64,000 nucleotides of DNA from Desulfuromonadaceae bacterium. GTDB taxonomy: Bacteria > Desulfobacterota > Desulfuromonadia > Geobacterales > Pseudopelobacteraceae. Shown piece by piece: positions 40,297 through 50,668 of the stretch (position 1 is its first letter; the number at the start of each line of letters is the position of its first letter). The stretch lies in contig JAQUIT010000019.1 of NCBI GenBank assembly GCA_028681335.1, forward strand, positions 1 to 64,000, written 5' to 3'. The notes beneath the pieces are model-generated. The model worked only from the letters and a program-made list of their open reading frames with translations. It did no database searches and was not told the origin of the DNA. The translations under genes were made by a program, and so were the position numbers.

Positions 40297-42651
40297 ATGA
40301 AAAATGTTTTTGTTCCGAGTTTGCTGCTGGTTATGTGCCTCACCGGATGTGCTGCGAAAGCGCTCCCACCTGTTGCGATTAAGATGCCGACGCGGACCAT
40401 CGATTATCAGAAGGAGGTTAAACCTCTTCTCGACAAGCGCTGCACGGTTTGTCACTCCTGCTACAATTCTCCCTGTCAACTCAAGCTAGACTCTTTTGAA
40501 GGTGCTGATCGCGGCGCCACGAAGAGAGCTATCTATAATTCATCAAGGCTCAGTTCCATGGATCCGACGCGCCTCTTTATTGATGCGCAGACAACCGCTG
40601 AGTGGCGCAAGAGAAACTTCTCCAGCGTTACGGAGAGCACCGTTTCCAATGGGTTTAATGACTCAATTATGATTCAGATGCTCTCCCACAAGATGAAAAA
40701 CTCAAAAAGCGCGGGAGAGTACCGCTCTGAAGCGGAAGATCTGACCTGCTCGGAAAACGCGAAGGAACTTGGCGGCTATCTCGAAAAACATCCGAACAAC
40801 GGCATGCCCTTTGGTTTTCCGCCGCTCAAACAAGACGAATTCGACATCATTGCCGGCTGGTTGGTTCAAGGAGCCAAGGGGCCAGATGCTGCCCAACAGG
40901 CGGAACTGACAACGCCGAAAGAGAGCGACGCGCGAGCCATCCTCCAGTGGGAAGCCTTCTTGAACCAAGACGACACCAAACACGCCGTAACGGCACGCTA
41001 TCTCTACGAACATCTGTTTCTTGCCCATGTGAAATTTGATACACCAACCAAGGAGTTTTATGAGCTGGTACGCTCGAGGACAGCGCCCGGCCAACCGCTC
41101 GACCTGATTGCCAGCGTGCGTCCCTATGACGACCCCGGCGTTCAGCGGGTTTACTACCGCTTCCGCAAGATCCACTCGACCATTGTCTTCAAGACACATA
41201 TGGTATTCAATCTTGATGATGCCCAACTACAGCGATTCAACGAACTTTTCATCCAGCCGGAGTGGTTGCAGCCGCCGCATTTGATGGGCTATGGCACGGA
41301 GCTGAGCGCCAATCCGTTTATTGCCTTTGAGCAGATTCCGCCGCGTTCGCGTTACCAATTTCTACTGGACAATGTCAGTTACATCATCATGACTTTCATC
41401 CATGGCCCGGTCTGCAAGGGCCAGATCGCCCTTAATGCAATAGATGACCATTTCTGGGTTATGTTCATGGACCCTGACCACGATTTGAGTGTCGCCAATC
41501 CCGGTTTTCTGAAGCTGTACAGCGACAAACTGCGGATGCCCATTGAGCAGGGGAGCGATCTACGTTTCTTTTCGGCGCTCACCGATGGGCACCGTCAAGC
41601 GGCTTTAGAATTCTACAGAGCCCGGCAGGACCACTATGCAGCTCTGAGTTATGCCGGTCTTGGCTACGAGTCAATCTGGAAGGGGAACCGTGCCGTCGAC
41701 GTCCCGATGATGACCGTCTATCGCCATTTCGACAGTGCCTCGCTGCACAAAGGGGTCCTGGGCAGTCTGCCTAAGACAATGTGGGTCCTTGACTACCCTC
41801 TTTTGGAACGGCTCTATTATGCTCTCGTAGCGGGTTTTGATGTGTACGGCACGGTTGGTCACCAGCTGGCGACCAGGTTATACATGGATGAGCTGCGCCT
41901 CGAGGCGGAGAGCTACTTCCTGGATTTTCTTCCCCCGGCGGGTCGGCAGAAGAAAATGCAATCGTGGTATAAAGGTGTCAGTCCCAAGAAGATCAACTAC
42001 TACCCATCTGCCATGCCGGCTAAGATACTCTTTAAAACGGACGACCCGCAGCGCGAGTTCATCGAGCATGTTGTGGACAGCCACCTGCTGCCTGCAACGG
42101 AGATCGCCTTCGACAAGGTAAATTACCTGCGGGCCGGTGCGGTTTATCCGGGTTTGCCGGTGAGTTACAAAACAGCAGACGACTATCTGCGCGCCTTTCG
42201 CACCATTTCCCAGCCCGGAGCATCATTTTTTGCCCTGGTCAATGGTAGTAACTCAAATCTCGCCTATGTAAGGGTGCGGCGCGGTAATGATCGGGATGTC
42301 GCCTTTTCCATGGTTATCAATCGTTGGCATGACAATGTTGCGTTCCTGATCAAAGAGGATGCCCGCCTCGATCCATCAAAGGACAGTGCCGATTTCGTCA
42401 ATGGTCTCATTGGATCCTACCCCAACTATTTTTTCGATCTTCAGGAAAATGATCTACCCGATTTCCTTGATTTTCTCGATCATTTTGATGAAAGCCCCAA
42501 AAATAAGGAACGATTGGCGAAGTACGGCGTGAACAGGGCGGATGACAGATTTTGGGATACCTATGACTGGTTTCAGCGCCGATTTAATGAAGATGAACCG
42601 CTGCTGGGCGGACTGTTTGATTTGAATCGCTACTACTACCGAGCCCTCTAA
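40297..42651 (+). CDS. cti: Fatty acid cis/trans isomerase, haem-containing lipoprotein
   Basis: The product is 784 aa from the ATG at 40297. A lipoprotein signal (SLLLVMCLTGCAAK) places it in the periplasm, membrane-anchored. KRCTVCHSCYNSPCQLKL near residue 50 is the cytochrome-c-type haem site of Cti. The long remainder matches the family (SSMDPTRLFIDAQTTAEWRK). Cti converts cis-unsaturated acyl chains of phospholipids to trans, stiffening the membrane under solvent or heat stress. It stands alone, as in other bacteria. Confidence 0.93.
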   Translation: MKNVFVPSLLLVMCLTGCAAKALPPVAIKMPTRTIDYQKEVKPLLDKRCTVCHSCYNSPCQLKLDSFEGADRGATKRAIYNSSRLSSMDPTRLFIDAQTTAEWRKRNFSSVTESTVSNGFNDSIMIQMLSHKMKNSKSAGEYRSEAEDLTCSENAKELGGYLEKHPNNGMPFGFPPLKQDEFDIIAGWLVQGAKGPDAAQQAELTTPKESDARAILQWEAFLNQDDTKHAVTARYLYEHLFLAHVKFDTPTKEFYELVRSRTAPGQPLDLIASVRPYDDPGVQRVYYRFRKIHSTIVFKTHMVFNLDDAQLQRFNELFIQPEWLQPPHLMGYGTELSANPFIAFEQIPPRSRYQFLLDNVSYIIMTFIHGPVCKGQIALNAIDDHFWVMFMDPDHDLSVANPGFLKLYSDKLRMPIEQGSDLRFFSALTDGHRQAALEFYRARQDHYAALSYAGLGYESIWKGNRAVDVPMMTVYRHFDSASLHKGVLGSLPKTMWVLDYPLLERLYYALVAGFDVYGTVGHQLATRLYMDELRLEAESYFLDFLPPAGRQKKMQSWYKGVSPKKINYYPSAMPAKILFKTDDPQREFIEHVVDSHLLPATEIAFDKVNYLRAGAVYPGLPVSYKTADDYLRAFRTISQPGASFFALVNGSNSNLAYVRVRRGNDRDVAFSMVINRWHDNVAFLIKEDARLDPSKDSADFVNGLIGSYPNYFFDLQENDLPDFLDFLDHFDESPKNKERLAKYGVNRADDRFWDTYDWFQRRFNEDEPLLGGLFDLNRYYYRAL

Positions 42652-42920
42652 ATGTGCGATATGGAATAAGTTGGTTGGGTGCCGCGATCTTGCAAAAGAA
42701 TTGCAGGCTCCGACATTTTGAGGTGCAGGGTTCTTTTGCCTGTTCGTAAGGCCTCTGTATGCTGTTTATCAGCCTGTCCTTGATGATCACAAGGATGTTC
42801 ACTCCCTGGTGTCGTAATTGTTTTCTAGTGGTAAAACCGCATAAAATCGTGTAAACAAACGAACTTGTGACGAACCGGTCATATACATGATGGTGTCTAA
42901 TTAAAAAACAGGAGAAATTC

Positions 42921-43739
42921 ATGCAAAAAACAAGCAATAGACTTCTGGTGATGTTTTTGTCAGTGATAATCATGGCACTCGCCGGGTGTGCAAATAACCA
43001 GCAGGGATATCAAAAAGCCTTTAATAGCCAAAATTCATTGACCCAGAATCAGAGTTCCTTTTCCCAGTCCGCTGAAAGTGTTTTCAAAATTGTAAAGCAA
43101 ACTTTTGTTCAGCAAGGCTTCACTGTTGAGAGTGCGGACTTCAAGTCCGGTACAGTAAAAGCTGTGCGAAATATGCAGGACAGGGACGACTCAGAAATAT
43201 CTTATAATATTCACGCTTCCGCTGATATCTCCGAAGTGACAGGCGTTGAAACAAATGTCACTTTGGCTGCAAGTCAGCAGACAATCCTCCATCGCTCAAG
43301 CACCACCTGGTGGCATCTGCTTTGGATTTTACCAATTATTCCTACTGGAACTGAATACCAGACTCTGGTTGTGAAGGAAGGAAATATCACTGCTCCCGGT
43401 TTTTATACCGATTTTTTTAACACGTTGAAAATTTCGGTGACAAAATATGATCTAGCCGTAAAGGCTGCCGCAGAAAAAGCTGCAAAACAGAAAGCCGTGG
43501 CTGAGGCAAAGGCTGCTGCTGAGAAGGCTGAAGCAGAAAGGGTTGCGGCAGAGAAAGCGGCCAAACTAAAAGCAGAGGAAGAGGCTAAGGCTGCAGCAGA
43601 AAAGGCTGCAGCAGAAAAAGCTGCAGCAGAAAAAGCTGCAGCAGAAAAAGCCGCGGCAGAAAAGGCTGCTGCTGATAGCATTGCCGCCGAGCAAGCAAGC
43701 GCTGAGAAGCTTCCCGTTGATAAGGTGCCACAGCAATAG
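42921..43739 (+). CDS. Lipoprotein with Ala/Glu/Lys coiled-coil tail
   Basis: The product is 272 aa. A signal with lipobox (MALAGCANNQQ) gives a lipid-anchored protein. Residues about 45-175 form a beta-rich domain with SVFKIVKQTFVQQGFTVESA and a hydrophobic STTWWHLLWILPIIPTGTEY stretch, a pattern seen in small outer-envelope lipoproteins. Residues about 180-260 are a long helix of AAAEKAAAEKA type encoded by near-exact 15-base repeats. The function is unknown; a TolA-like spacer or peptidoglycan contact is plausible. AGGAG precedes the start. Confidence 0.75.
   Translation: MQKTSNRLLVMFLSVIIMALAGCANNQQGYQKAFNSQNSLTQNQSSFSQSAESVFKIVKQTFVQQGFTVESADFKSGTVKAVRNMQDRDDSEISYNIHASADISEVTGVETNVTLAASQQTILHRSSTTWWHLLWILPIIPTGTEYQTLVVKEGNITAPGFYTDFFNTLKISVTKYDLAVKAAAEKAAKQKAVAEAKAAAEKAEAERVAAEKAAKLKAEEEAKAAAEKAAAEKAAAEKAAAEKAAAEKAAADSIAAEQASAEKLPVDKVPQQ
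43590..43664 (+). repeat. 15-bp tandem repeat, five units, inside the lipoprotein gene
   Basis: Units of GCTGCAGCAGAAAAR, encoding AAAEK, follow each other directly; the fifth (GCCGCGGCAGAAAAG) is diverged. Near-identity of the codons suggests slippage expansion, so length may vary between strains. Confidence 0.85.
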
Positions 43740-43865
43740 AACGCTTACGGATAGTGGGTTAAGATGCTGCTATAGCTTTTAATCAGAACCGTAAAAACGC
43801 TACCAGCATCTGGTTTCTCAACATGACATGATAGGCTTGCCGTTACGTCCGGCTTGCAACAGTAC

Positions 43866-43903
43866 CAACAATGGTTCTCAGCTACTGCCGAGAACCATTG
43901 TTG
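43866..43903 (+). terminator. Large hairpin, probable terminator
   Basis: A perfect 14-bp stem CAACAATGGTTCTC/GAGAACCATTGTTG around a 10-base loop lies between the convergent lipoprotein and pseudo-receiver genes. The T-run is weak. Confidence 0.6.
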
Positions 43904-43956
43904 TTTGCGCGTCTGTTTGGCGACAGGTCCCGGAATGGCCGCTGTCACTCTTTGAT

Positions 43957-45297
43957 TTATTGCCAGGTTATTACAAATGCTCGCAGTTTTCCACCATTCT
44001 CATCACGGTAATACACTACCTTGATGTTCTCAGATATGTGGCCGCGCTGAATCAGGTAACCCTCTTTTTTCTCGGAAGTTACGCTGCCGAAAGAGGGGTT
44101 CTTTGTGACCTGTCGCAGGACCCCCTTCATAAATGATTCCGGTAAGCCCTGTCCGCCACGATCAATTACCTGGATCGCCCTGATGGCCTGTGCCTCGCGC
44201 AGTACTTTGAATTCGGTTACCCGCCCCTTATATCTCTCCCACCCGGGGTTTGAGGCGCTGAACTGTTTGTCAAGTCCGGCCCGTGGGATAAAGTCGGGCA
44301 GGGTTAAAGGTCGTGCTGCAGCTGTTTGCACGGGTGCCGGGCTTTTTGGGCTGCGATTTTCGGCGATGGCACTCAGTACCGCTTTGTCGCTCATACTGTC
44401 CTGATCTTTTGGTACAGCCGGTGTGTCAGGACTGATGACGGCAACCGGTTTGGCCGCTTCTGGCTTGGATGCGGGTATTTGCTGTTGAATGTATGTTAAC
44501 GCTATAACTATGACGATAATAGGCACCAGCCAGATCAAAAACATGGTTCTTTTTGAATGGCCTGTCTGGGTCTCAGTGGTGTCGATATCCTCGGCATCCC
44601 ATTCATGTGCCGCAGCTGGTGTCGCCTGTTCGAGAGTTTCCGGTTCTGCTGTGCTGCTGACCGCATTGTCAAAGGAGCTGGTGAATTCGGAATAGACCTG
44701 CAGGCGCTTGCGTGGTGCGTAGGTAATTCCCTGCTCTTCCAGGGATGGTTCGCTTGAACCTGGTGTGGTGACAACATGTTGCAGTTCTGTGCCGGTGTGT
44801 TGTTCTGGAGCTTCCTCAACAGCAGCGAGTGGTGCGAGGAGAGCGGAAGATTCCTCACTGCTCACCGGTTGCGCCATGAATTCGGTTGATGCGCTCGCTA
44901 ACGGAGGTACTGGCTCCTCGCTTTTCTTTGCTTTGCTCAGTAGGGTGACAATAAGGTGTTGTAGTTCAGACAACAGTGGAGCGTCATCAGCTGAAGTATC
45001 CAGCCATCCCTGATATGGTTTCAGGATGGCGTCACTCGTCTCTCCGGGGGTGGCCAGCAGCACAAACTTTGATCGCCTGCGACCCAACTGTTTTTTGAGG
45101 TGCATGAGCAAAATTTCGGCGGAGAGGCCGGACAGATGGGTCTGGACAAAGACAACATCCGGTTTTTCAATAGCGATCTCCTCACCACCTTTTTCAAGGT
45201 TGTTAACGACGCGGAGACGAATGTTCTTGTCTTCGGCAAGACGGCTGAAAATCTTTCTCAGACGTGCAACATCAGTGATTAATAGAAGATTGCTCAC
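43957..45297 (-). CDS. Membrane protein with pseudo-receiver domain
   Basis: The product is 446 aa from the GTG at 45297 (AAGGGG upstream). Residues 1-125 fold like a receiver (LLLITDVARLRKIFSRLAED), but the phosphorylation position is Gln in PDVVFVQTHLSG, so phosphorylation is unlikely. A disordered linker follows, then one membrane segment (FLIWLVPIIVIVIALTYI) and a C-terminal domain (YKGRVTEFKVLREAQAIRAI; KKEGYLIQRGHISENIKVVY). This layout suggests a cytoplasmic sensing or docking domain tied to a periplasmic domain. It is probably Geobacter-specific; function unknown. Confidence 0.65.
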   Translation of the reverse strand: MSNLLLITDVARLRKIFSRLAEDKNIRLRVVNNLEKGGEEIAIEKPDVVFVQTHLSGLSAEILLMHLKKQLGRRRSKFVLLATPGETSDAILKPYQGWLDTSADDAPLLSELQHLIVTLLSKAKKSEEPVPPLASASTEFMAQPVSSEESSALLAPLAAVEEAPEQHTGTELQHVVTTPGSSEPSLEEQGITYAPRKRLQVYSEFTSSFDNAVSSTAEPETLEQATPAAAHEWDAEDIDTTETQTGHSKRTMFLIWLVPIIVIVIALTYIQQQIPASKPEAAKPVAVISPDTPAVPKDQDSMSDKAVLSAIAENRSPKSPAPVQTAAARPLTLPDFIPRAGLDKQFSASNPGWERYKGRVTEFKVLREAQAIRAIQVIDRGGQGLPESFMKGVLRQVTKNPSFGSVTSEKKEGYLIQRGHISENIKVVYYRDENGGKLRAFVITWQ

Positions 45298-45465
45298 AAG
45301 GAACCCCTTAGCCTGAAATGTAGATATTGTACTGGATGGAAGTGCGTAAATCAACAGTTATGCTGGACAAGAGCACCGTTTCGTGTGCTTTTAGTTTGAC
45401 AAAATGGTACGGTGAAAATTATTATCATTAGATTAGTATTCTTATGTGAACTTATTGGAGGGTTT

Positions 45466-46554
45466 ATGAGCAAAACGTATAAAATAGCGGTTCTGGCAGG
45501 CGACGGAATTGGTCCTGAGGTGATGGCAGAAGCTCTGAATGTCCTTGATGCTGTAGAGAAAAAATTTGATGTCACCTTTACCCGTACAGCTGCCAATGTT
45601 GGTGGCGCCGGAATTGATAACGAAGGTAAAGCACTTCCGCAGACGACGATTGATATCTGCAAAGCCTCAGACGCCATACTGTTCGGCTCGGTCGGTGGCC
45701 CGAAATGGGAAACACTGCCGCCTGACGAACAGCCTGAACGTGGGGCGCTGCTGCCGCTCCGCAAGATATTCGGCCTGTATGCAAACTTGCGCCCTGCCAT
45801 CATCTTCCCCTCTTTGACCGGCGCTTCTTCTTTAAAGGAAGAGGTTATTGGCGGTGGTTTCAATATTCTGGTTATCCGTGAGCTGACCGGTGGCATCTAT
45901 TTTTCCCAGCCGAAAGGTATCGAAGGGGTAGGACGCGAGCGGATCGGCATCGACACGCTGAAGTATTCTGTGCCGGAGATTGAACGCATTACCCACGTTG
46001 CTTTCCAGGCTGCCCGCAAGCGCGACAAAAAAGTCTGCTCCATCGATAAAGCTAATGTGCTCTCCTCTTCAGTACTCTGGCGTGAAGTTGTTATCGGTAT
46101 CGCCAAAGAATATCCTGATGTCGAGTTGACTCACATGTACGTCGACAATGCCGCCATGCAGCTCGTCAAGTGGCCGAAGCAGTTTGACGTCATTCTGGCG
46201 GAAAACATGTTTGGCGACATCCTTTCCGATGAAGCCGCCATGCTGACCGGTTCTCTCGGCATGCTCCCGTCAGCTTCGCTGGCAGAAGGCAGCTTCGGCA
46301 TGTATGAGCCGTCGGGCGGTTCTGCTCCGGATATTGCCGGTCAGGGTATTGCCAATCCTATCGCCCAGATTCTCTCGATGGCAATGATGCTTAAATTTTC
46401 TTTCGGGATGCTGGACGCTGCGGATGCTATTGACAACGCTGTAGAGAAAGTTCTCGATCAGGGCTACCGTACCGCTGACATTTACCAGAAGAAAGATAAT
46501 GAAAAATTGGTGAACACGAAAGAAATCGGTGCGGCAATTATCGCAAATCTGTAA
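45466..46554 (+). CDS. leuB: 3-isopropylmalate dehydrogenase
   Basis: The product is 362 aa from the ATG at 45466 with TTGGAGGG upstream. It catalyses the NAD-dependent oxidative decarboxylation in leucine synthesis. [20 protein letters not shown], the FGSVGGPKW phosphate loop, [21 protein letters not shown] and [13 protein letters not shown] metal-binding Asp residues are all present. It is followed 31 bases later by asd, an arrangement common in Geobacter. Confidence 0.97.
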   Translation: MSKTYKIAVLAGDGIGPEVMAEALNVLDAVEKKFDVTFTRTAANVGGAGIDNEGKALPQTTIDICKASDAILFGSVGGPKWETLPPDEQPERGALLPLRKIFGLYANLRPAIIFPSLTGASSLKEEVIGGGFNILVIRELTGGIYFSQPKGIEGVGRERIGIDTLKYSVPEIERITHVAFQAARKRDKKVCSIDKANVLSSSVLWREVVIGIAKEYPDVELTHMYVDNAAMQLVKWPKQFDVILAENMFGDILSDEAAMLTGSLGMLPSASLAEGSFGMYEPSGGSAPDIAGQGIANPIAQILSMAMMLKFSFGMLDAADAIDNAVEKVLDQGYRTADIYQKKDNEKLVNTKEIGAAIIANL

Positions 46555-46585
46555 TCTCACCTCAATTATAAAAGGAACAGTGACT

Positions 46586-47686
46586 ATGAAAGTCGGAATC
46601 GTTGGATGGCGCGGTATGGTTGGTTCGGTTCTCATGCAACGGATGCAGGAGGAGAACGACTTTGCTTTAAACTTTGAGCCGGTATTTTTTACGACTTCCC
46701 AGGCTGGGCAGCCTGCCCCTATGAATGCGGGCACACTGAAGGATGCCTCGGACATTGCCGAACTCAAAAAGTTGGATGTAATTATCACCTGTCAGGGGGG
46801 TGATTACACCAAGGCGGTTCACCCCGAGCTGCGCAAGCAGGGGTGGAACGGTTACTGGATCGATGCAGCCAGCACTCTGCGTATGGAGCCAAACGCCGTC
46901 ATTATTCTCGATCCGGTCAACCGTGATGTGATCGATGCGGCTCTTGCCAAGGGGGAGAAGGATTTCATCGGCGGCAACTGCACGGTCAGCCTGATGCTGA
47001 TGGCTCTCGGCGGACTGTTTCGCGCCGGAGCGGTGGAGTGGATCAGCTCCATGACCTATCAGGCAGCAAGTGGTGCCGGTGCCCCCAATATGCGTGAACT
47101 GCTGGCGCAGATGGGAACTTTGAACGGTGTCGTCGCTGAAGAGTTGAAAAACCCGGGTTCGGCGATACTTGAAATTGACCGGAAGGTTACCGCTGCGCTG
47201 CGAGACGGCTCCATGCCGACCAAAGAGTTCGGTTTCCCGCTGGCCGGAAATGTGCTCCCCTGGATTGACCGCGAGGTTGAGGATGGTCAGAGCCGCGAAG
47301 AGCTGAAAGGTTTTCAGGAAACCAACAAGATTCTTGGTTCTACGACTCCGATCCCGGTCGATGGCCTCTGTGTACGTGTCGGTGCCATGCGCTGCCACAG
47401 CCAGGCTCTGACGATAAAGCTGACAAAAGATCTGCCGATAGCCGAGATTGAAGAGCTGATCAAAAACGATAATCAGTGGGTCAAGCTGATCCCTAACAAC
47501 AAGGCTGATTCCCTGGCAGGACTTACCCCGGCAGCTGTTTCCGGGACACTGACTGTCCCGATCGGTCGTCTGCGTAAAATGAAGATGGGTCCACAATACC
47601 TGTCGGCCTTCACCTGCGGCGACCAGTTGCTGTGGGGAGCGGCGGAGCCGTTGCGCCGGATGCTGCGGATTCTGCTGGAGAAGTAA
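46586..47686 (+). CDS. asd: Aspartate-semialdehyde dehydrogenase
   Basis: The product is 366 aa. It makes aspartate semialdehyde for Lys, Met and Thr synthesis. [20 protein letters not shown] is the NADP-binding start, [17 protein letters not shown] contains the catalytic Cys, and [18 protein letters not shown] holds the active-site His. AAAGGAACAG precedes the start. It is of the gamma-proteobacterial-type subfamily with MQEENDF. Confidence 0.97.
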   Translation: MKVGIVGWRGMVGSVLMQRMQEENDFALNFEPVFFTTSQAGQPAPMNAGTLKDASDIAELKKLDVIITCQGGDYTKAVHPELRKQGWNGYWIDAASTLRMEPNAVIILDPVNRDVIDAALAKGEKDFIGGNCTVSLMLMALGGLFRAGAVEWISSMTYQAASGAGAPNMRELLAQMGTLNGVVAEELKNPGSAILEIDRKVTAALRDGSMPTKEFGFPLAGNVLPWIDREVEDGQSREELKGFQETNKILGSTTPIPVDGLCVRVGAMRCHSQALTIKLTKDLPIAEIEELIKNDNQWVKLIPNNKADSLAGLTPAAVSGTLTVPIGRLRKMKMGPQYLSAFTCGDQLLWGAAEPLRRMLRILLEK

Positions 47687-47717
47687 CCCTGTCGCTCTGA
47701 TTTATTTGTATGGAGTT

Positions 47718-47740
47718 AGCGCCCCGTTTGGGGCGCTTTC
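47718..47740 (+). terminator. Rho-independent terminator after asd
   Basis: An 8-bp stem AGCGCCCC/GGGGCGCT with a GTTT loop is followed by TTTC. The T-run is short. Confidence 0.7.
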
Positions 47741-47755
47741 TATTTGAGGTGATAA

Positions 47756-50128
47756 ATGAATATTCCGCATGCTAAACCTGAACTTCTCGCCCCGGTCGGC
47801 TCTCTGGAATCCTTCTTTGCTGCAATTGAAAAAGGCGCAGATGCCGTGTATGCCGGTCTGCAGGATTTCTCAGCCCGCGCCCGTGCCAAAAACTTCACGC
47901 TGGCGCAGATGGAGCGGATGCTGGCCTATGCCCATGGGCATGACCGGCGGATCTACATCACACTCAATACCCTTGTGAAGGAAAAGGAACTCCCACAACT
48001 CGTGGATACGCTGGCAGCACTGGCTGGAATGCGTGTTGATGGTGTCATCTTGCAGGATCTTGCGGTGGCGCGGCTGATCCGCAATCATTTTCCCTCCATA
48101 CCGCTCCACGCTTCAACCCAGCTGACGATTCACAATACTCCCGGGGTCAAGTTACTGCATGAACTGGGTTTCCAGCGAGCCGTTCTTGCCCGTGAACTGG
48201 CGGTTGATGAAATTGCCGCCATAGTTGCTGCCACTCCGGTAGAGATTGAGTGTTTCGTTCACGGGGCTCTCTGTTTCTCCATATCGGGGCAATGCTTTTT
48301 CTCTTCCCTTCTGGGGGGGCATAGCGGCAATCGCGGACGGTGCGCACAGCCATGTCGCCGTCTCTACAGCCACCGTGGTAAGGAGGGACACTACTTTTCA
48401 ACCAGCGACCTGTCGGCAATCGATCTTATCCCCGACCTCGTCAAGGCCGGGGTGAAGTCTCTCAAGATTGAGGGGAGGATGAAATCAGCCGAGTATGTTG
48501 CCTCTGTCGTCGAAGCCTATCGTACGGTGCTGGATGCACCGGAAAGTTCGCGCAAGGAGGCGTTGACGGTTGCCAAGGGGATACTGAAGTATTCCTTCGG
48601 TCGCACCCCGACCAAGGGGTTTCTGGCTTCACAGCAGCCTGATGACATCGCCAACCCCTGGCAGAAGGGGGGGACGGGGCGTTTTACCGGCCAGATCAAG
48701 AGCATCAAAGGGAAGAATCTGGTCTTTGAAACAAGGGATACTCTCTATGTCGGTGATCGACTGCGGGCGCAGCCGAAAAGCGACATGGCAGGTCAGGCGT
48801 GGACCGTGCGCGAGATGTTCCTCAATCGTAAGAAGGTCATGGAGGCGCCGGCAGGAAGCCTGGTGGAGGTTGAAACGCCCTTCAGTTTCTCGGTCGGCGA
48901 TTCGATCTATAAGGTCTCATCCAGAGAGGCGTATACCCTCAGTGACAGTGCCTGTCAGCGTAGACTCGAGGGGTACCAAGGGGACAAACTCCCCTGCAAG
49001 CTGGTCCTTTCGCTAAAAGACGGACAACTTCTCATCTCTGCATCTGTCAGTGGATACGTCCATGAGTTCAGCTTTCCACTTGGCCCGTTGGAACCGGCTC
49101 GTAGCGGTGATATGCAGGCGGTCCTGTTTGGTCAGTTCTCAAAATGCGGCGATACACAGTTCAAGCTCGAATCACTGGAGGCGCCTGACTTCCCGGCGGT
49201 GCTGATTCCGTCGGCTCTGTTTAAGGAGCTGCGGCGGCGTTTTTACCAGCAGCTACGGGAAGCTTCATCAGCCATTTTTCGCGGGCAGATTGCATCCGCC
49301 CGCAGTGATGCACTTCGGGATGTAGAGGCTGTTCAGATGGGAAAGCGGCACTCTGCACCACGCGAAACTCTGACGGTTGTCATGGCTGAGCCGAAAGAGT
49401 GGCGTTTCCCGCTCCAGAACGGAGCTGATGCCACATTATTGCCGCTCTCAAAAGCCGCTATCCACCAGATTACCTCTGCAGTGCCGCGCATGCGCGGTTC
49501 GGAAGAACGTATTATCTGGCAATTGCCGTTCATCATATTTGATCGTGATATACCATTGTACCGTGAGACCCTTCAGAGTTTGTACAGGGCCGGTTTCCGC
49601 CGCTTTGAGGCTGCCAACCTGTCCCACTTTGAGCTTTTTCATGGCCTTGAAGGTCTGCATCTCTCGACCTGGCACCGCTGTTTTTCGCTTAACAGCCAGG
49701 CGTTGTTGGCCTGGAAAGAGCTGGGTGCCGAAGCCGCAACACTCTATCTGGAGGATGACAGTACCAATATTGGTGAGCTGCTGGCGACCGGAGTTGATAT
49801 CGAACAACGGATGATGGTCTATTCGCCACTGCCGGTCATGACGACAAAAATCCGCATAAAGGATGTGCATGCCAATACCCCGCTCCGTTCCGATCGTGGG
49901 GAAACCTACCGTGTAACGAGCCATGACGGTCTGCAGACGATCAGCTCCACGTTGCCATTCTCGCTGACAGCGCGACACAGCGAACTGCGCCAGAAAGGTT
50001 GCAACTCCTTCGTTATCGATCTTGGAGATGAGCCGCGTGAACGGTGGAATGAAATCATGGCTGCTTTCAAATCCGGTCGGGATCTTTCCGGAACCACCGA
50101 ATTCAATTACGCTGCAGAGCTGGTATAG
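47756..50128 (+). CDS. rlhA: U32-family protein, RlhA-like (23S rRNA hydroxylation)
   Basis: The product is 790 aa. The N-terminal U32 domain (PELLAPVGSLESFFAAIEKG) carries the cysteine cluster of the group (CFVHGALCFSISGQC; GRCAQPCRRLYSH), which in relatives holds an Fe-S cluster. A long DUF3656 region and a C-terminal extension follow. E. coli RlhA (YdcP), the relative with DUF3656, hydroxylates C2501 of 23S rRNA. Assignment beyond the family is inferred. The thermonuclease gene starts with no intervening base. Confidence 0.85.
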   Translation: MNIPHAKPELLAPVGSLESFFAAIEKGADAVYAGLQDFSARARAKNFTLAQMERMLAYAHGHDRRIYITLNTLVKEKELPQLVDTLAALAGMRVDGVILQDLAVARLIRNHFPSIPLHASTQLTIHNTPGVKLLHELGFQRAVLARELAVDEIAAIVAATPVEIECFVHGALCFSISGQCFFSSLLGGHSGNRGRCAQPCRRLYSHRGKEGHYFSTSDLSAIDLIPDLVKAGVKSLKIEGRMKSAEYVASVVEAYRTVLDAPESSRKEALTVAKGILKYSFGRTPTKGFLASQQPDDIANPWQKGGTGRFTGQIKSIKGKNLVFETRDTLYVGDRLRAQPKSDMAGQAWTVREMFLNRKKVMEAPAGSLVEVETPFSFSVGDSIYKVSSREAYTLSDSACQRRLEGYQGDKLPCKLVLSLKDGQLLISASVSGYVHEFSFPLGPLEPARSGDMQAVLFGQFSKCGDTQFKLESLEAPDFPAVLIPSALFKELRRRFYQQLREASSAIFRGQIASARSDALRDVEAVQMGKRHSAPRETLTVVMAEPKEWRFPLQNGADATLLPLSKAAIHQITSAVPRMRGSEERIIWQLPFIIFDRDIPLYRETLQSLYRAGFRRFEAANLSHFELFHGLEGLHLSTWHRCFSLNSQALLAWKELGAEAATLYLEDDSTNIGELLATGVDIEQRMMVYSPLPVMTTKIRIKDVHANTPLRSDRGETYRVTSHDGLQTISSTLPFSLTARHSELRQKGCNSFVIDLGDEPRERWNEIMAAFKSGRDLSGTTEFNYAAELV

Positions 50129-50644
50129 ATGAGAACATGTCTCGCATTGTTACTGCAGCTTCTGTTCCTTGCTAGTAGCGCTCATGCCGGGAGGACCATA
50201 GAGGGGATGGTGCGCGCGGTCTATGATGGTGATACCGTGCTGTTGACAACGCGTGAGGAAAGTCGGCTCAAGGTGCGCTTGTACGGGATTGATGCCCCCG
50301 AGACGCAGAAGCCTGATAAGCCCGGTCAAGCGTACGGTGCAATAGCAAGGCGGACGTTGATGTACAAGGTTATGGGTCGGCGTGTGACTGCAGAGTTAGT
50401 TGATATTGATAAGCACAAGCGGGCCGTGGCGATTATCAGGTACTCCGGCAGAGATATCAATCGCGAGATGGTGTCCGAGGGCATGGCGTGGGCTTATCGA
50501 CAGTATCTGCAAGGAGCTTATGCGTCAGAATATATCGGAGCGGAAAATCTGGCCCGTTCACGTCGTGTCGGAATCTGGAGAGAGTCAAATCCCCAGCCAC
50601 CATGGGAATTCAGAAATGGACGTAAGGGGAGGCGGAAGCATTAG
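50129..50644 (+). CDS. Exported thermonuclease-like (SNase) protein
   Basis: The product is 171 aa. A signal peptide (residues about 1-20) is followed by a staphylococcal-nuclease fold: VRAVYDGDTVLLTT, LKVRLYGIDAPETQKPDKPG (catalytic Arg and Asp region), DKHKRAVAIIRY and GMAWAYRQY. It would cut single- and double-stranded nucleic acid in a calcium-dependent way outside the cytoplasm. It starts directly after the rlhA stop. Confidence 0.9.
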   Translation: MRTCLALLLQLLFLASSAHAGRTIEGMVRAVYDGDTVLLTTREESRLKVRLYGIDAPETQKPDKPGQAYGAIARRTLMYKVMGRRVTAELVDIDKHKRAVAIIRYSGRDINREMVSEGMAWAYRQYLQGAYASEYIGAENLARSRRVGIWRESNPQPPWEFRNGRKGRRKH

Positions 50645-50668
50645 TTCCCCTGATGGTTGCATGCCACC

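Noticed and set aside
43590..43664. CRISPR array
   Set aside because: The 15-bp repeats are contiguous, in frame and encode AAAEK, with no spacers and no cas genes. They are a coding tandem repeat.
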